From positions 2,226,501-2,290,500 of the forward strand of contig OX359193.1 of NCBI GenBank assembly GCA_947172415.1: a stretch of DNA of 64,000 nucleotides. Reading direction: 5' to 3'. Below are positions 43,422 through 55,051 of this stretch, piece after piece. Under the pieces are notes generated by a model that was not told the DNA's origin, made no database searches, and saw only the letters and a program-made list of their open reading frames with translations. The number at the start of each line of letters is the position of its first letter. Position 1 is the stretch's first letter. This DNA is from Chondrosia reniformis. Taxonomy: Eukaryota; Porifera; Demospongiae; Chondrillida; Chondrillidae. A program made the position numbers and the translations under genes.

Positions 43422-44668
43422 TTACATAAGAGATGGATCATAACGAACAACCAGTTTACGGTTTCTCTTAGGATAAGCGTGAACTTCAGTTGTGGGAGCA
43501 TCGACAACCGTAGGTTCAGGAGCTTGAACGTTTGCAGGTGACACAACAACCGTCTCAGGCGTGTGTGTCCCAGTCTGAGGCATACTCTCAATTTGTGACA
43601 AGGTAGGCTCTGGAAGTTGAGGTAGAACTTCCATTGGACCGTGGATCGCAGTTTCTTCAGGGTGCACTAGGGGTGCATCTACTGTCCTGGTTCGAACTTG
43701 GTCCAGGTGGCATCTAAGTAACTGACCATTATTCATCCTCACTCTAAATGAAACTGGTCCCGCTTGGTCCTGCACAACACCAGGTAACCATAGTTCACCC
43801 TGATGATAGTTTTGAACAAATACTTTATCTCCAGCCTTAATTGTCCTTCCTCGAGCTTGCTCATCATGTCTTTGAACTTGTTTAGCTTGTTGACATTCCA
43901 CCCGTTTTTCGGTGTTTGGTCTCAACAGATCGAGCCTTGTTCTGGGACAGCGCCCCAACAACAGTTCATTTGGCAAAATTCCAGTAGTTGACTGAGCTGT
44001 AAGCCGGTAAGTAAACAAAATAATAGCAATCCGACTACGCAAGGAGCCATCTATGACTTTACGAAGTCCACTCTTAGCAACCTGAACCGCACGTTCAGCA
44101 AGTCCATTTGTAGATGGATGATATGGAGCTGACAAGATCTGAACAATCCCGTTCTTTTTCAAGAACTGCTTAAACTCAACACTTGTAAAACAGGTACCAT
44201 TGTCAGAGACAATCGTTTCAGGTATCCCAAACTGCGAGAATAAAACTCTTAGTTCCTCAATGACAGCACGGGAGGTTGCACTGGATGTGGGAATAGCCTC
44301 TATCCATTTTGAATGGGCGTCTATAACAATCAGAACCATCTGACCCTTGATAGGTCCTGCAAAATCTATATGCAGACGAGTCCAAGGACGTGTTGGCCAT
44401 GACCATGGATGTAGAGGTGCAACAGGGGGCTTAGATTGATGCTGTTGACACACTTGGCAACCTTTGACAGCCACCTCAACATCTATGGTAATGCCCGGCC
44501 ACCGACATACATCCTTGAAAAGCTTTTCATCTTAGTTGTTCCTGGATGTCCTTCATGAAGTTGGGCAAGCACTGCTCGCTGAAATGGTTGTGGCACAAAA
44601 ACTCGATTACCCCATAAGATGCAACCATCATGTAGCGACAACTCTTTTCGTCTCTCAAAATAGGGCAA
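43422..44668 (-). pseudogene. gypsy integrase
   Basis: The zinc-binding N-terminal part (LHEGHPGTTKMK ... VKGCQVCQQHQ) is split by a frame break near 44490. The catalytic core is open: HIDFAGPIKGQMVLIVIDAH (first Asp), ETIVSDNGTCFTS (second Asp) and HPSTNGLAERAVQ (Glu). A C-terminal chromo/SH3-like stretch (AGDKVFVQNY...GELWLPGVV) and a Pro-rich tail follow. The DDE triad is present. Confidence 0.9.
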
Positions 44669-44704
44669 GAGAGCATCTCCAACCGCATCCTTATGAGGCC
44701 ATCC

Positions 44705-45930
44705 TCACTGGATGTACTCCATTACTACAGCCAATTTAGGGTCTCGCCTAGTAGCTTCCTTGATCTGTCTCGATGTAACAAGTGATGAGTCTAGATGGTC
44801 AAGCAACAACACCAGTTCAGGTGGAGTAACTGGATCAGCAACCGTGTCCGTTAGCGGGAAGCGACTCAATGCATCAGCATTTGAATGAGCTTTGGTGTTC
44901 CGGAACTGAAGGTCATACTCAAACATGGATAGCTGCAAGGACCCAGGATGAATCCTAGCTGAGGCTTGGGCAGATGTTGGTTTCTGTCAGCGATCGTAGC
45001 CAGGGCTTGTGATCCGTAATGATGGTGAACTTCCGGCCAAACAGATAGGGGTAGAATTTCTTTACACCAAAAACACACGACAAGCCCTCCTTTTCAAGTT
45101 GGGAATAGTTTTTTTTCCACCGGGTTTAGTGTCCTGGACGCATAGGCCACAGGCTGTTCTGTCCCATCAGGCATCTTATGAGCTAGGACCACACCAATGC
45201 CATAGGCAGACGCGTCACATGCCAGCACAATTGGCAATTGGGGGTTGTAAAGAGTTATTAGCTTTGCTGACATCAACATTCCTTTGGACTGTTGGAAGGC
45301 CTTTTCTTGATCCAAGGACCACTGCCATACCACATCACTGTTCAGTAGCTTATACAGTGGTGCCAGGTGATTTGATAAATTTTGCAAAACCTTAGCATAA
45401 TAGGAAATCAACCCAAGGTAAGATTTGAGTTCAGTGGTGTTAGTTGGTGGAGGTGCATCACATATGGCACGAACCTTCTCTGGTAGTGGACTAATGCACT
45501 TGGCATTGACAAGGTGTCCCAGAAATTCAACTGTGGAGGCCATAAACTTACACTTGTTTTTCTTTGCTCGAAGTCCTGCTTCTGAAAGCCGTTGCAGCAC
45601 TGCCTCAAGAGATCTGAGCTGGGCATCTTTGGTAGGACTAGAGATTAGAATATCATCCAAATAGACTACAACTCCAGGTATGTCTCGTAGTAGGTCCTCC
45701 ATAACCCTCTGGAAATTACCAGGGGCTAATGATACACCAAAGGGGAGTCTAGTATAGCGAAACAATCCCCTATGAGTGTTAATCACAAGGTATTTCTGGG
45801 AGGTACCGTCCAGCTTCAGTTGTTGGTATGCTTGACTAAGGTCTAGTTTAGAAAACACCTTTCCCTCAGCCAAGGAGGCTAACAAATCTTTTACTTTCGG
45901 CAGGGGTCATCTATTGAGTTTAGACACAGG
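44705..45930 (-). pseudogene. gypsy reverse transcriptase and RNase H
   Basis: Reverse transcriptase motifs are FSKLDLSQAYQQLKLD (first Asp), LPFGVSLAPGNFQRVME, VVYLDDILI (YLDD box) and FLGHLVNAKCISPLPEKV. RNase H begins at LACDASAYGIGVVL. After a frame break near 45080 it continues with LSMFEYDLQFRNTKAHSNAD. Upstream linker sequence (to about 46110) has further breaks. The catalytic residues of the reverse transcriptase look intact but the polyprotein is not continuous. Confidence 0.9.
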
Positions 45931-46116
45931 ATTCACATTTGTATGGAAATCCCCACATATCCTTACGCTCTTCTGGTCACTTTTCAAGACTGCCACAATT
46001 GGAGCTGCCCAGTCTGAATAGTCCACTGTTTCCAGCTTACCTTCTTCAACCAGCCTGTCCAGTTCAGAGCTAACTGCCTCTCGCATGGCATAAGGAAGGG
46101 GCCTTGCCTTGTTGAA

Positions 46117-46510
46117 TCAGGGTGTTGCATCAGGATGGACCACCAGCGAAACTTCAGGTCCCTTGAAAGTCCCCAGCCCCTTTTGAAATACATCAGGGTA
46201 CCTTCTCAGAACATCTTGCAGCCCTGTACTTTGAGTGTAATGAATGTTAGACCAATTAAGTTTAATTGCCCTCAGCCAGTTCCTATCAAATAGAATAGGG
46301 CCACCTCCCTTAACAACAACAAGTGGCAAGGTCACCTTTTGGCTTTCATACTCAACTGTACCTAGCACTATCAGAGGTTCCTTTGAGTAGGTCTGTCACT
46401 GAATATCTAAGGTGCTAAGTCTCCTATCACCCCACAATTGTCTGTATTGGGTTTCTGAAATCAGAGACACAGAGGCACCCGTATCTAATTCCATGGCAAC
46501 ACTAATACCA
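46117..46510 (-). pseudogene. gypsy aspartic protease region
   Basis: MELDTGASVSLIS (Asp-Thr-Gly active site) continues directly from gag. An in-frame TGA lies at about 46397. LGTVEYESQKVTLPLVVVKG and ILFDRNWL follow. The second strand motif is typical of retropepsins. The stop would prevent a full Pol product. Confidence 0.85.
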
Positions 46511-47470
46511 TCAATTCTCACCAGAACCTTGATTGGAGGTTGATACACTGTTCACTTCACCCATTTCTTCCACCAGCCAGAGATTGGCCTCCTCTTCTGA
46601 GTCTGACTCTTGTGACTCTTGAATCTGGCTTACTCCAATCTTGTCATGGTGCTTCCTTGGCTTGGCACTCAGCTGGAACTCCCTGGGATTAGTACAACCA
46701 CCTGCTGAGTGACAGACCTTCTGCAGGTGTCCCACACATCGACAACTTCGACAAACATAGTCCTTATATGGAGAATCGGTGCCACTGTGACCTGTTTTGC
46801 CACATCTATGACACTGTCCCTCTGATGGCTTACTTGCTGTCTTCTTGACAACATTGACTCCCTCCTTGTCTTTGAGAGTCTCTCCAGCACTCATTTCACA
46901 GAGGTTCTTCTCTGCAGTCTCTGCACCTTTTGCTATCCGAATAGTGGAAGCCAAAGTCAGATCGTGCTCTGCCAGTAATTTCTTCTGGGTGTGAGGGTCC
47001 TTTATACCCCAAACCAGTCTATCCCTGAGCATCTTGTCTAGGGAAGCTCCGAAATTAAAAAATTCAGCAAGCTTGCGCAATTCCGCAATATAGTCAGGGA
47101 CTGACTCGCCTTCTTTTCGGCTTCGCGAGTTAAACCTGAAGCATTGCATGACCTCAGTGGATTTCGGACTGTAGTGCTCTGTTAACACTTCCACCAGCTG
47201 GCCGTAGGTCTTGGCGGTCGGCTATTCAGGCACGATCAGACTTCGAAGTAAATTGTAGGCGCTTCGCCCCACTACCGTCAGGAAAGTTGCTCTTCTTTTC
47301 ACAGCATTATCCTCTCCTGTTATATCGTTTGCAACAAAGAACTGTTCCAATCTCTCCACGTACTGCGGCCATTCTTCTGCAACTGAGTCGAAAGGTTCGA
47401 TATGGCCTAGTAATCCTGTAGCCATCAATCTGAGTTCTTGATCCTCGACCCCGTCGCCAGTATATGTCAT
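46511..47470 (-). pseudogene. gypsy gag (one premature stop)
   Basis: The frame opens at MTYTGDGVEDQEL at the LTR edge and contains capsid-like EEWPQYVERLEQFF and SVPDYIAELRKLAEFFNFG. It ends with two zinc knuckles (CHRCGKTGHSG and CRSCRCVGHLQKVC). A TAG at about 47222 splits the frame after LIVPE. Gag would form the particle and bind RNA. Confidence 0.9.
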
Positions 47471-47626
47471 GACTTCGCTTGTAACTAGCTAGTTCAATTC
47501 ACCAATGTCTTAACATCAATTATCAAAACTGAGAAAGTACAAAACCCAATTCTCTATTAATACTTGGACTTCCTGTACAAAGTGAATAAGTCTAACACAT
47601 AACATTAGTTAATCACAAACACTACA
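47465..47626 (-). repeat. gypsy 5' LTR
   Basis: 162 bp, TG...CA. It carries the 22 bp (including CTTGGACTTCCTGTAC) missing from the partner. Confidence 0.9.
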
Positions 47627-48691
47627 AATTCCTTCTCAAGCCACTACATACATATATAAAAATTGAGTGACTGATTAAAAGATACTAAGTCCTATGCCTT
47701 CCAAGTGGCTTATCACCTCCCAGTTTAGGGTGTACAGCTGCTTATTAGTCACACTCCTTGTAGGAAAATGAGCATAAGGAAGTTCCAAATTGCCACAAAC
47801 GGACCTTACAAGGAATGTCAACATTTGAGTAGCTAATTTCTTTTTCGGATGTATGTCTTCCGATTCCTTCAATTCCGCTGAGGCTCCTTGCAGGTTACAA
47901 AAACCAACTAATGTGCCAGATTCTTTGTCATACACCAAATCCTCCTTTATCTTCATTTCATCGAAGATCACAATGACCCATTTCTCACGATCTTGTAGAT
48001 GATTTACATCATCTGCCAACTGTCTCAATATGTCGACTTGAAATCCTGCAGGTAGGTACATATAACACAACAAGGAATAAAATGCAAGTGCATTGATGCA
48101 AATACTATATAACATAATAGAGACTAGCCTGACTCTGCTTTGAAAAAGTGAGTATAATCCCTTAATGAATGAGTAGATGGAAGTTTTATTACTCTGCTCA
48201 TATTTTCATAGGCAGCTGTTGACAAACTCTTCAGACTTAGGCTCCAGCTTATTATTAAGGGATCCCAACGCATGCCTTGGTTGCCTTTTACCTTGCTGAC
48301 TTTCTTCTATACTCGTGCAGGATGCATGCATAAAATATTAACGTGTATATATTTATACACACCTGCTGTTCCCAAAAACTTTGCCTAAAATTAGTCTTGG
48401 GAAGATCAAGGTTGGCAACTTCTTCTAATTCTTTTTAGAAGAAAATATCTTTTTAGAACAATTTTTTTGCACATCTTCCTTAATAGAAGAATCTGTACAG
48501 CCATCCTCAGTCATAGTCATAGCTTTACATTGTAATCTCTTGATTTTCCTCAGTGTGTTGTAGCGTTCCAGCCTTAAATCACAAATTGTATTGTCCTTTT
48601 GAGGTGTCTTCAAATATTTCTCATTTCTAACGGTACTCCGTCCTATCATCCATCAAATACATTTTATAATACAGACCATTAAAATTACATA

Positions 48692-49064
48692 CACTCACTC
48701 CTCCCTTATCCGGGCACCTTGGGACCAGGCACTGTCCGTAACTCAGAAATGCCAGTAACTCAGAAAACTCTAAGAGTATAATTGCTTTATTCAAATCGTT
48801 AAGGTACGACGCTTGCTGTGTGAGGAAAATTAATTTCGAAATCGACTTCACACTTTTTCGCCAAAGTTGTTAATTATTATTCACATTCTCGGTGACTAAC
48901 AAGATCGGTAAACACGTTTTCCTTCAAAAACAGCTGTGAAAAGGACACGTGTGGAACTGTTGCCATCACCATTTTGTTAACTTGCTGACTCAGCGACCAC
49001 TTCATGCTGCCCGGTAGAGGGACATGCCCATATCTGGGGACTCCGGATAAGGGAGGATTGAGTG
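48692..49064. mobile_element. 373-bp non-autonomous element, TA target
   Basis: Inverted ends CACTCACTCCTCCCTTATCC / GGATAAGGGAGGATTGAGTG (one mismatch in 22 bp) are flanked by TA on both sides. The interior shares a block with 12270-12420 (TTTTTGAAGG..AAACG, CCGAGAATGTGAATAA, AAGTGTGAA), so it is related to the leader of mariner copy 1. It interrupts the P-element-like pseudogene. Confidence 0.8.
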
Positions 49065-49329
49065 TAATCAGACAGAACTGGTACATGAGCTCACTTCTTG
49101 TTGATGCCAGCCATAAGTTTTTTCAACGATTGTTGCAGGCTTTGCATTTCACAGTGTCCTTATCAACCAGGAGATCACATTGTGTATGTCTAAATGTACG
49201 TTCATTCTTTGCAGTAATGTGTTCATAGGCCACACGTGACTTCTTGGCATAATAAAAGTATTTACTGAGAGGATTTCCCTGGCATACCCTGAGTACATTT
49301 ACCTGTTTAATCAATTTAAGTGTTACCAT

Positions 49330-51530
49330 GCATGCTTAACATCAAACAGGTAGAGGTTCATTAAAAATTCAATTTCATTGTAAGTACTCTTAAGCTTTGT
49401 AGTAAGTCAGATAAGGCTTTGGAATTTTTAAGCACCATTTTCCCCATTACAGATAAGGTCCAATGCCCATTCTCCTTTATAATAATCACATGTGTTGGAA
49501 TCAGGGTGTCTTGGACTCTCACTAAATTGCAGAGTTGATAGTTATTGCCTTTTAGTTGTATCCAGTTCAGTGGTAGTTAGGTAACACCTTTTTAGAGTAC
49601 ATAAGTCTGGTGAACAAGATGGCCATATCTCCACTACACACAGAAGGTTCAACCCACTCTGCATAAGTTTTTTGATTTTTTATGTCAACCTATTCTCTTT
49701 AGACTCCTTCTTGTAGGTCTTTTCACTGCCTTCCTATCTCTGACTGAGTTCACCGAGTCCATTCCAAAAAATAATTAAAATTCAACACCCGAAAATACAT
49801 AATAATAACAAGTGTCATTTAATAACGTCATAATACGTAACAACTTTTCGTGCTAGATGAGGCAATATCCAACTGTTTTTGTACGTTTTCAAAGGAATAA
49901 GGCACAAAACGCCACGTCCCTACCTAGAGTGTAAATGGCATTTTCGAGTGAAGCAAAATTTGCTTCCATCGAGGCAGAGAAAACCTGTTTACAGTTTATG
50001 TGAATATCCTGTATAAAACTAGACATTTTCAGTGTTTTTTTCCTCTAGCTAAGCTTTTTAAAGAAAAAAGTCGACGTCATTACACGAGGTTTGTGATGTA
50101 CGTGATACTGGGAAACCGTTTGTATATAGCCATTCATAGTTCTAGTGCTGTGTATTTCTGTAAACTACTTTTATTTTAATCATCTTCTGTGTAAAAGACT
50201 CGTTTTAAACCTTCACAGAAGAGAATTTTATCTTTGGTGCCTATTTTCCTTTGCATTTGCCTTTTGTTAGAATTATCATTAGGAAATTGTCTCTTGCTAT
50301 GCAATCTGTGTCAAGTTATTCGGTTTGTTTCCAGTACACATTTCTCTTGTGTGTGTATTCCCGGTCTATCAGCCTCTGACCATCCTTCTTACGCAAAACG
50401 ATCATTTATATTGTTGCGTACGTGATGTAACATATATGTATTTGCGCGTTTATTTCTAGATCGCAGAGGACATTCGTGAAAAAGCCATTGAACTTTGGGT
50501 AAACTGCCATTTGACTGCTGTCAAACTTCGCGAGTTTCTGCACATACTGTAGCTCCTCCCCTAACAGCAGTTGAAAGGAATCCTTTGCTAACGTAATCTA
50601 AATAAACCATTCTTCAACTCAATCCTAAAGAAATCTCAACATTTTCTGTATCAACATCAGTTTGGACACTCCTTTTGTCAGCTTCATTCTCTTCACTAGG
50701 TTCCCCAACATCACCATTAGATTCACCTTGCTCTCCATCAACAGAAATAGCTGCTGGATTATAACCCTTTACCGGTTGCAGACCACTTTAGCAGACCTGC
50801 CAAGACACACGCATTAGGCATGTGTCACACGCATTTCTGCTACACCTCCATCTCACACGCACACCAAGCTCAATCTCCAGCAAACTTCAATAGAGCTGGA
50901 TAGGTGTACAAAATTTAACTAAATTTAAATATATTTATGTGAACCACCTGAGATGAACATTAACAGCCTTAGATAGAAGTCTGAGTTACAGCAGAGCAGG
51001 TATGCTAATCCTAATGTAGCCGCACTCTGGTCTTCCTGCGACTTTTGTTCTGCTCAGACGATCTAGCCTCCATTTTTTGCTGACGTCACAAATTGATAAA
51101 TATGGCTGCCCGTCATCCCAGCACCTTTGAATATATGGGTAGGGTTGAATCTCCAGCATCCTCACTAATGTAACTTGGCAGCTCTGCTTTAGTGGCTCTA
51201 TAGGCTCCTGGTTGCGAAGCCAAACATTTGTAATTTGTATTGATACTTTCGCTAATTTGAGTATATGAAATCATAAGTCTTTTAATATAGTTCAATGTAG
51301 CGCTATACGTTCTATAATTACGGAAATACAGGCCTTTAAAAATATAAATATACGGCTAATTACGGCAGTTATACAGATAATTTTACAGTTTCGTTAAGGC
51401 AACAGAAGTCGATAAAATGGCTGACTGTTTGTTGATCACAAGCCATTAAGCAGAGGAAATTAGCATGTGTCTTATGACTATTGTGTAATAGTTGTTATGC
51501 AATAGACCTTTACAAAAAGGTGTGTTCTGT
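49330..51530. other. spacer with repeat scraps
   Basis: Apart from the short repeat at about 50449-50530 shared with 36420-36580, I see only weak traces. A minus-strand reading near 49690-49760 (DSVNSVRDRKAVKRPTRRSL) looks like a Tc1-type helix-turn-helix but is too short to call. Confidence 0.35.
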
Positions 51531-51535
51531 GTAGA

Positions 51536-51585
51536 TCATGTAGATGGTATATATATTGTAGACACTGTAGATGGTGTAGATGGCT
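51536..51585 (+). repeat. GTAGATGGTGTA-type minisatellite, outlying patch
   Basis: This is a short run of the same GTAGATGGTGTAGATGG-like repeats that form the larger array further right. Confidence 0.6.
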
Positions 51586-52267
51586 TTGCTGAAAATAACT
51601 ATTTGGTTATGCTAGGACATATGTCAAAACAAACTCAATTATGGTCGGACGCTCAGATAATTTGGTCCGACGTTACATTTTCCTAGCAGCATCATTGCAT
51701 GCAGGAGCTGATCAGACTGAGCATGGTCTTTGACGTTGCTTGTACGAACTGAATCGGCACCATTGATCCATCATTCGCTGAAATTGCATCGGCCCCTGAT
51801 GCTCGCCTTAAACTTGCTGCAGACGGAGAACTTCAGTCGCTTCTCTGCTTTCTTTCCGCTTTCTGTAACTGTGTTGCAGTCGAGCCACTATACGGTTTGA
51901 TACTCATGATCCAAGTCCGTGCGCCACTTCTTTAATGTTTCGTAGCTGAAAGCTCGCTTCTGCGCAGGTTTGCTCTCAGATCTGTTGAAAAGTCCCCTCT
52001 TAATCTTACCACTAATACTCAATTCAAGTTCGAACAAAGTAACAATGGGTAAAATGTGTGAAACTAATTTACAGCTTCCTCCATTACAGATTAACCGTCG
52101 GCCATTTTGTGCTCAGTTCATAGCTTCCAATTTCCGAACCAATGACTTTTTGCGCGGAAATTGACCGACCGTTATTTTCAACACTGAGATGGTGTATATA
52201 TCGTAGACACTGTAGGTGGTGTAGATGACATAGATGGTGTAAATACTGTAGATGATGTAGATGGTGT

Positions 52268-53078
52268 ACCATAAATCTATAAATTCGTGAACTTTTGAGA
52301 CTTTTCAATTCTTACTTTTCGAAGTTTTAGGAGGAAATATGTGCCTCTTTGTTCGCGTCTTGCGAAAATTAGAGACTTCTTGCGAAATTAGAGGCGTTCT
52401 GATGCCATTTTAGGGAGATACAAAATGGCTGCCTCTGGCTCGTTCTTTGTCACGATATCTTGTGTTATTCGTGGGTATCATGTCTACAAAGAGGTTTGGA
52501 GCCCCAATATTGGAGAGAATTTCGTGTGCTTCGACGAGGAAGAGAACGTTCATTACAGGAAAGCGGTAGCTGTGACCTGCGCGGAAGGATTTGTTGTGGG
52601 CCATCTGCCGCGTGAGATATCTAGCGTTTGCTTCCATTTTATCAAGCATGGAGGAGAAATTAATGGGACTACGACTCGCTGGCTTGAACCTCTGCAGAAA
52701 CACTGGTCACGATGACGATGACCCTGACGGTCCTGGCGAGACGCTGGCGAACTCCAACAGAGATCTCTGCCTAGTCTTCACCTCCTTCGTCAGGTTGACG
52801 CGCTCTGGAGATGGCGGTGGTTCCTCATAACCAGTTATCTCAACGTCCGACGACATCTCCCAGTGCAACACTGCTTCTAGGTGCGATTACCGTTGCTAGG
52901 TACAAGTTCCAAGGTTTACAGCTGGTATTACAATACCCATTTTACACGCGTTGCCGAAATTAGAGGACGTTTGCGAACTTTAGAGTTCACGAAAAGTTCG
53001 AATTTTTAGAGCGTGTCAGTGCAAGATCGCAAAATGTTTACGAAAATTAGAGTTTCGAATTTATAGAAGATTTACGGT
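52268..53078. mobile_element. 811-bp element carrying a HIRAN-like ORF
   Basis: The ends are inverted copies with a small gap: left ACCATAAATCT then ATAAATTCG, right CGAATTTATAGAAGATTTACGGT. The element lies inside the minisatellite, so its borders are clear from the change of sequence. It encodes one open frame (52425-52715). The superfamily is not identified; duplicated target bases cannot be separated from the repeat. Confidence 0.7.
52425..52715 (+). CDS. HIRAN-like small protein (96 aa)
   Basis: The frame is intact. It reads CVIRGYHVYKEVWSPNIGEN, FDEEENVHYRKAVAV, then VVGHLPREISSVCFHFIKHG and GGEIN. The order G-Y-Y---W-P-IGE---C--E--N--D--AVAV-----VGH-PR-----C--F---GG-I resembles a HIRAN domain, the module of HLTF/Rad5 that binds 3' single-stranded DNA ends. 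It stands alone, without helicase or nuclease, inside a small transposable element. A role in binding the element's DNA ends is inference. Confidence 0.5.
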   Translation: MAASGSFFVTISCVIRGYHVYKEVWSPNIGENFVCFDEEENVHYRKAVAVTCAEGFVVGHLPREISSVCFHFIKHGGEINGTTTRWLEPLQKHWSR

Positions 53079-53499
53079 ATATATGGTAGACACTGTAGAT
53101 GGTGTAGATGGCATAGATGCTGTTTATGGTGTAAATGTCATGGATGGTGTAGATGGTGTATATATCGTAGACACTGTAGATGGTGTAGATGGCTTAGATG
53201 GTGTAGATGGCTAGATGATTTAGATGGCGTAGATACTGTAGATGGTGTAGATGACGTAGATGGTGTAGATGGTGTATATATCATAGACATTGTAGATGCT
53301 GTAGGTGATGTAGGTGGTGTATATAGATGGTGTAAATGACGTAGATCCTGTAGATGCTGTAGATGGCGTAGATGACGTAGATGGCATAGTTGGCATAGAT
53401 GGTGTACATGCTGTAGATGGTGTATATATCGTAGACACATAGATGGTGTAGATGACAATCTGTAATGTTTGTACATGTATTATATATTCATACATTCAT

Positions 53500-55051
53500 A
53501 CATAAAAGTGTATACATGCAATGAACCTCTATGAGATAAAAGTACATGTATACATACGAAATATATGAAAGCTATGTATATATGCATATATAGTTTCAAT
53601 GATCACTAGAATTACACATTTCAATAGGATTTGGTGCAAGCAAAGATAAGAGATTGTTCATTTGGCTGGCTTGGAGTAATTTCAGTGATTATCGTAATTT
53701 CATCATACAATCAACTATACCTTTCATACACATATATTGATATTGCATGATTTGATTATCCTAGGAGTCACTTGCGTCACTTTAAATTTGTAACTCATAT
53801 ATACCTTGTTACAGAACTACTTCAGTGCTACATATTGTGGTATGACACGGTGGAAGCATTCTGATGGAAAAACGCATTCTAACTCAGGAATTATGCTCTT
53901 ATCCATCTGTTGCATTCCTTCTTTCCGAAATAATGTTCCCAGGCTGCTTAAGTATGCAATACCTCCTGATGATTGAAGCTTGCTGAGCTTAATGTGCCCT
54001 GTTATCTTGTTTGATATGGAAGGTGCTTATAAGGAATTAAAAGACCCCTAGTAGCACTCCTGCATATTGGTTTAAGAAGAAAACAAACATTATTATCTCA
54101 TTTTCTTATCTTATATACATCGGTTATTGCTATCAAGTGGAAACATAACACACCTTGAAGATGAATTTAGGGGGAAATTATTTGTCAGTATTAACCGATT
54201 AACTGCCGCTTCCGGCAAGGGCACGAGACCGGTAACTGCTGTAAGCTTTTGCCAGCAAAATACACATGGAAGAAATTTTTAACCTTGTGTCTTTAACCGG
54301 TTACAGTCTTGAAGCGAGACGATTTTTGTATAGGCAACTTTTGTTTTTTAAAGAGATAAAAGGCCAAAGAATTCGACAATCATTGCAAATGGTGAGCGCT
54401 CATAATTCTTTCACGATAACAAATGTGCATATTGATGGACTATAGTAATATTCTTCTCCCGAAGTTAAACGTATATACGCTCTATTGTACCTGACCTTGT
54501 CATTTTTGCCACTGCCACTGTACTAATAATAGTAGACACGAACGGGCATATGTTTAAGTCCATCGCCGAGGCAATTTCAAAGAAAGAATGCCTAGAAAAA
54601 TAAATGGGTTTTACATATGAAAAGGGGTCTTAATGGTGAATTAAAATCATCGGAAAAACCGCTGTCGCTTTAGTAAGGGCATTTTTCCTACATATAATGA
54701 CCCACTTGTCTATTGAAATTTTCAACAATGCGAGACAGGTCTTGGTATTAGAATGATTCCATCCTTCTCTGATTTAAGTGGCTCTAATATACCTTTACTT
54801 TTGTCACTTCTAGTTTAGCCAAGGTTAGAGCAGTTAGAAAGCTCTCCAAAGACAAAGCAGTCGCTACAAAGCCGAATTTAGCAGCCGAATATCTGTTTAC
54901 TTTCAATTATAACTTGCGCGTATCAGAAATTGCATTAGTAATTTGATGTCATCTTATCTCCGTAGTTTCCTATTACGACACACAGTCAAAGTGTATCAAA
55001 AGACTCTTACGTAGTGTGTTCTAAGTTACCTTGCTGACAGGTTCATCGCGC
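53500..55051. other. spacer, nothing recognised
   Basis: No gene, array or inverted ends are seen. ACCGGTTA-like words around 54190-54310 occur as scattered inverted pairs without a clear structure. Confidence 0.4.

Larger units (their letters stand above)
43203..47626 (-). mobile_element. Ty3/gypsy LTR retrotransposon (4.4 kb)
   Basis: LTRs are 43203-43342 (140 bp) and 47465-47626 (162 bp). They begin TG and end CA on the plus strand and differ by a 22-bp deletion and several substitutions. AATTC is duplicated directly outside (43198-43202 and 47627-47631). Minus-strand order is gag, protease, reverse transcriptase, RNase H, integrase, which is the Ty3/gypsy order. A purine tract (AAGGGAAGAGGAA) precedes the 3' LTR, and a primer-site-like TGGCGACGGGG lies just inside the 5' LTR. 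It is inserted in a P-element-like transposase frame. Confidence 0.95.
42728..49329 (-). pseudogene. P-element/THAP9-like transposase, split by a gypsy element
   Basis: Pieces in order on the minus strand are: a Cys motif with RHTQCDLLVDKDTVKCKACN (about 49130); helical exon 48649-48425; TNFRQSFWEQQ with a donor at about 48360; NQGMRWDPLIISWSL...LPSTHSLRDYTHF (about 48300-48140); and VIVIFDEMKIKEDLVYDKES (first catalytic Asp), then LPYAHFPTRSV, to 47675. After the gypsy insertion come EFLVYLHDWEE, KMLLSQSTEEGLQIS in another frame and SKFNQDPLEEYFGKQRA (catalytic Glu). The second Asp region is not found. This is the RNase H-like core of P-element/THAP9 transposases. No THAP finger is seen upstream. 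A 373-bp element also lies between its first two pieces. Confidence 0.8.
52184..53460 (+). repeat. GTAGATGGTGTA-type minisatellite, split by an element
   Basis: A loose array of 12-15-bp units built from GTAGATGGTGTAGATGRC runs through 52184-52267 and 53079-53460. The gap (52268-53078) is an inserted element. Long Thr/Ser/His-rich minus-strand frames (53138-53495) come from this repeat and are not genes. Confidence 0.8.

Noticed and set aside
45009-45395. 128-codon plus-strand open frame
   Set aside because: It is antisense to the gypsy reverse transcriptase.
53138-53495. Thr/Ser-rich and His-rich open frames of about 100 residues
   Set aside because: They come from the GTAGATGGTGTA-type minisatellite.
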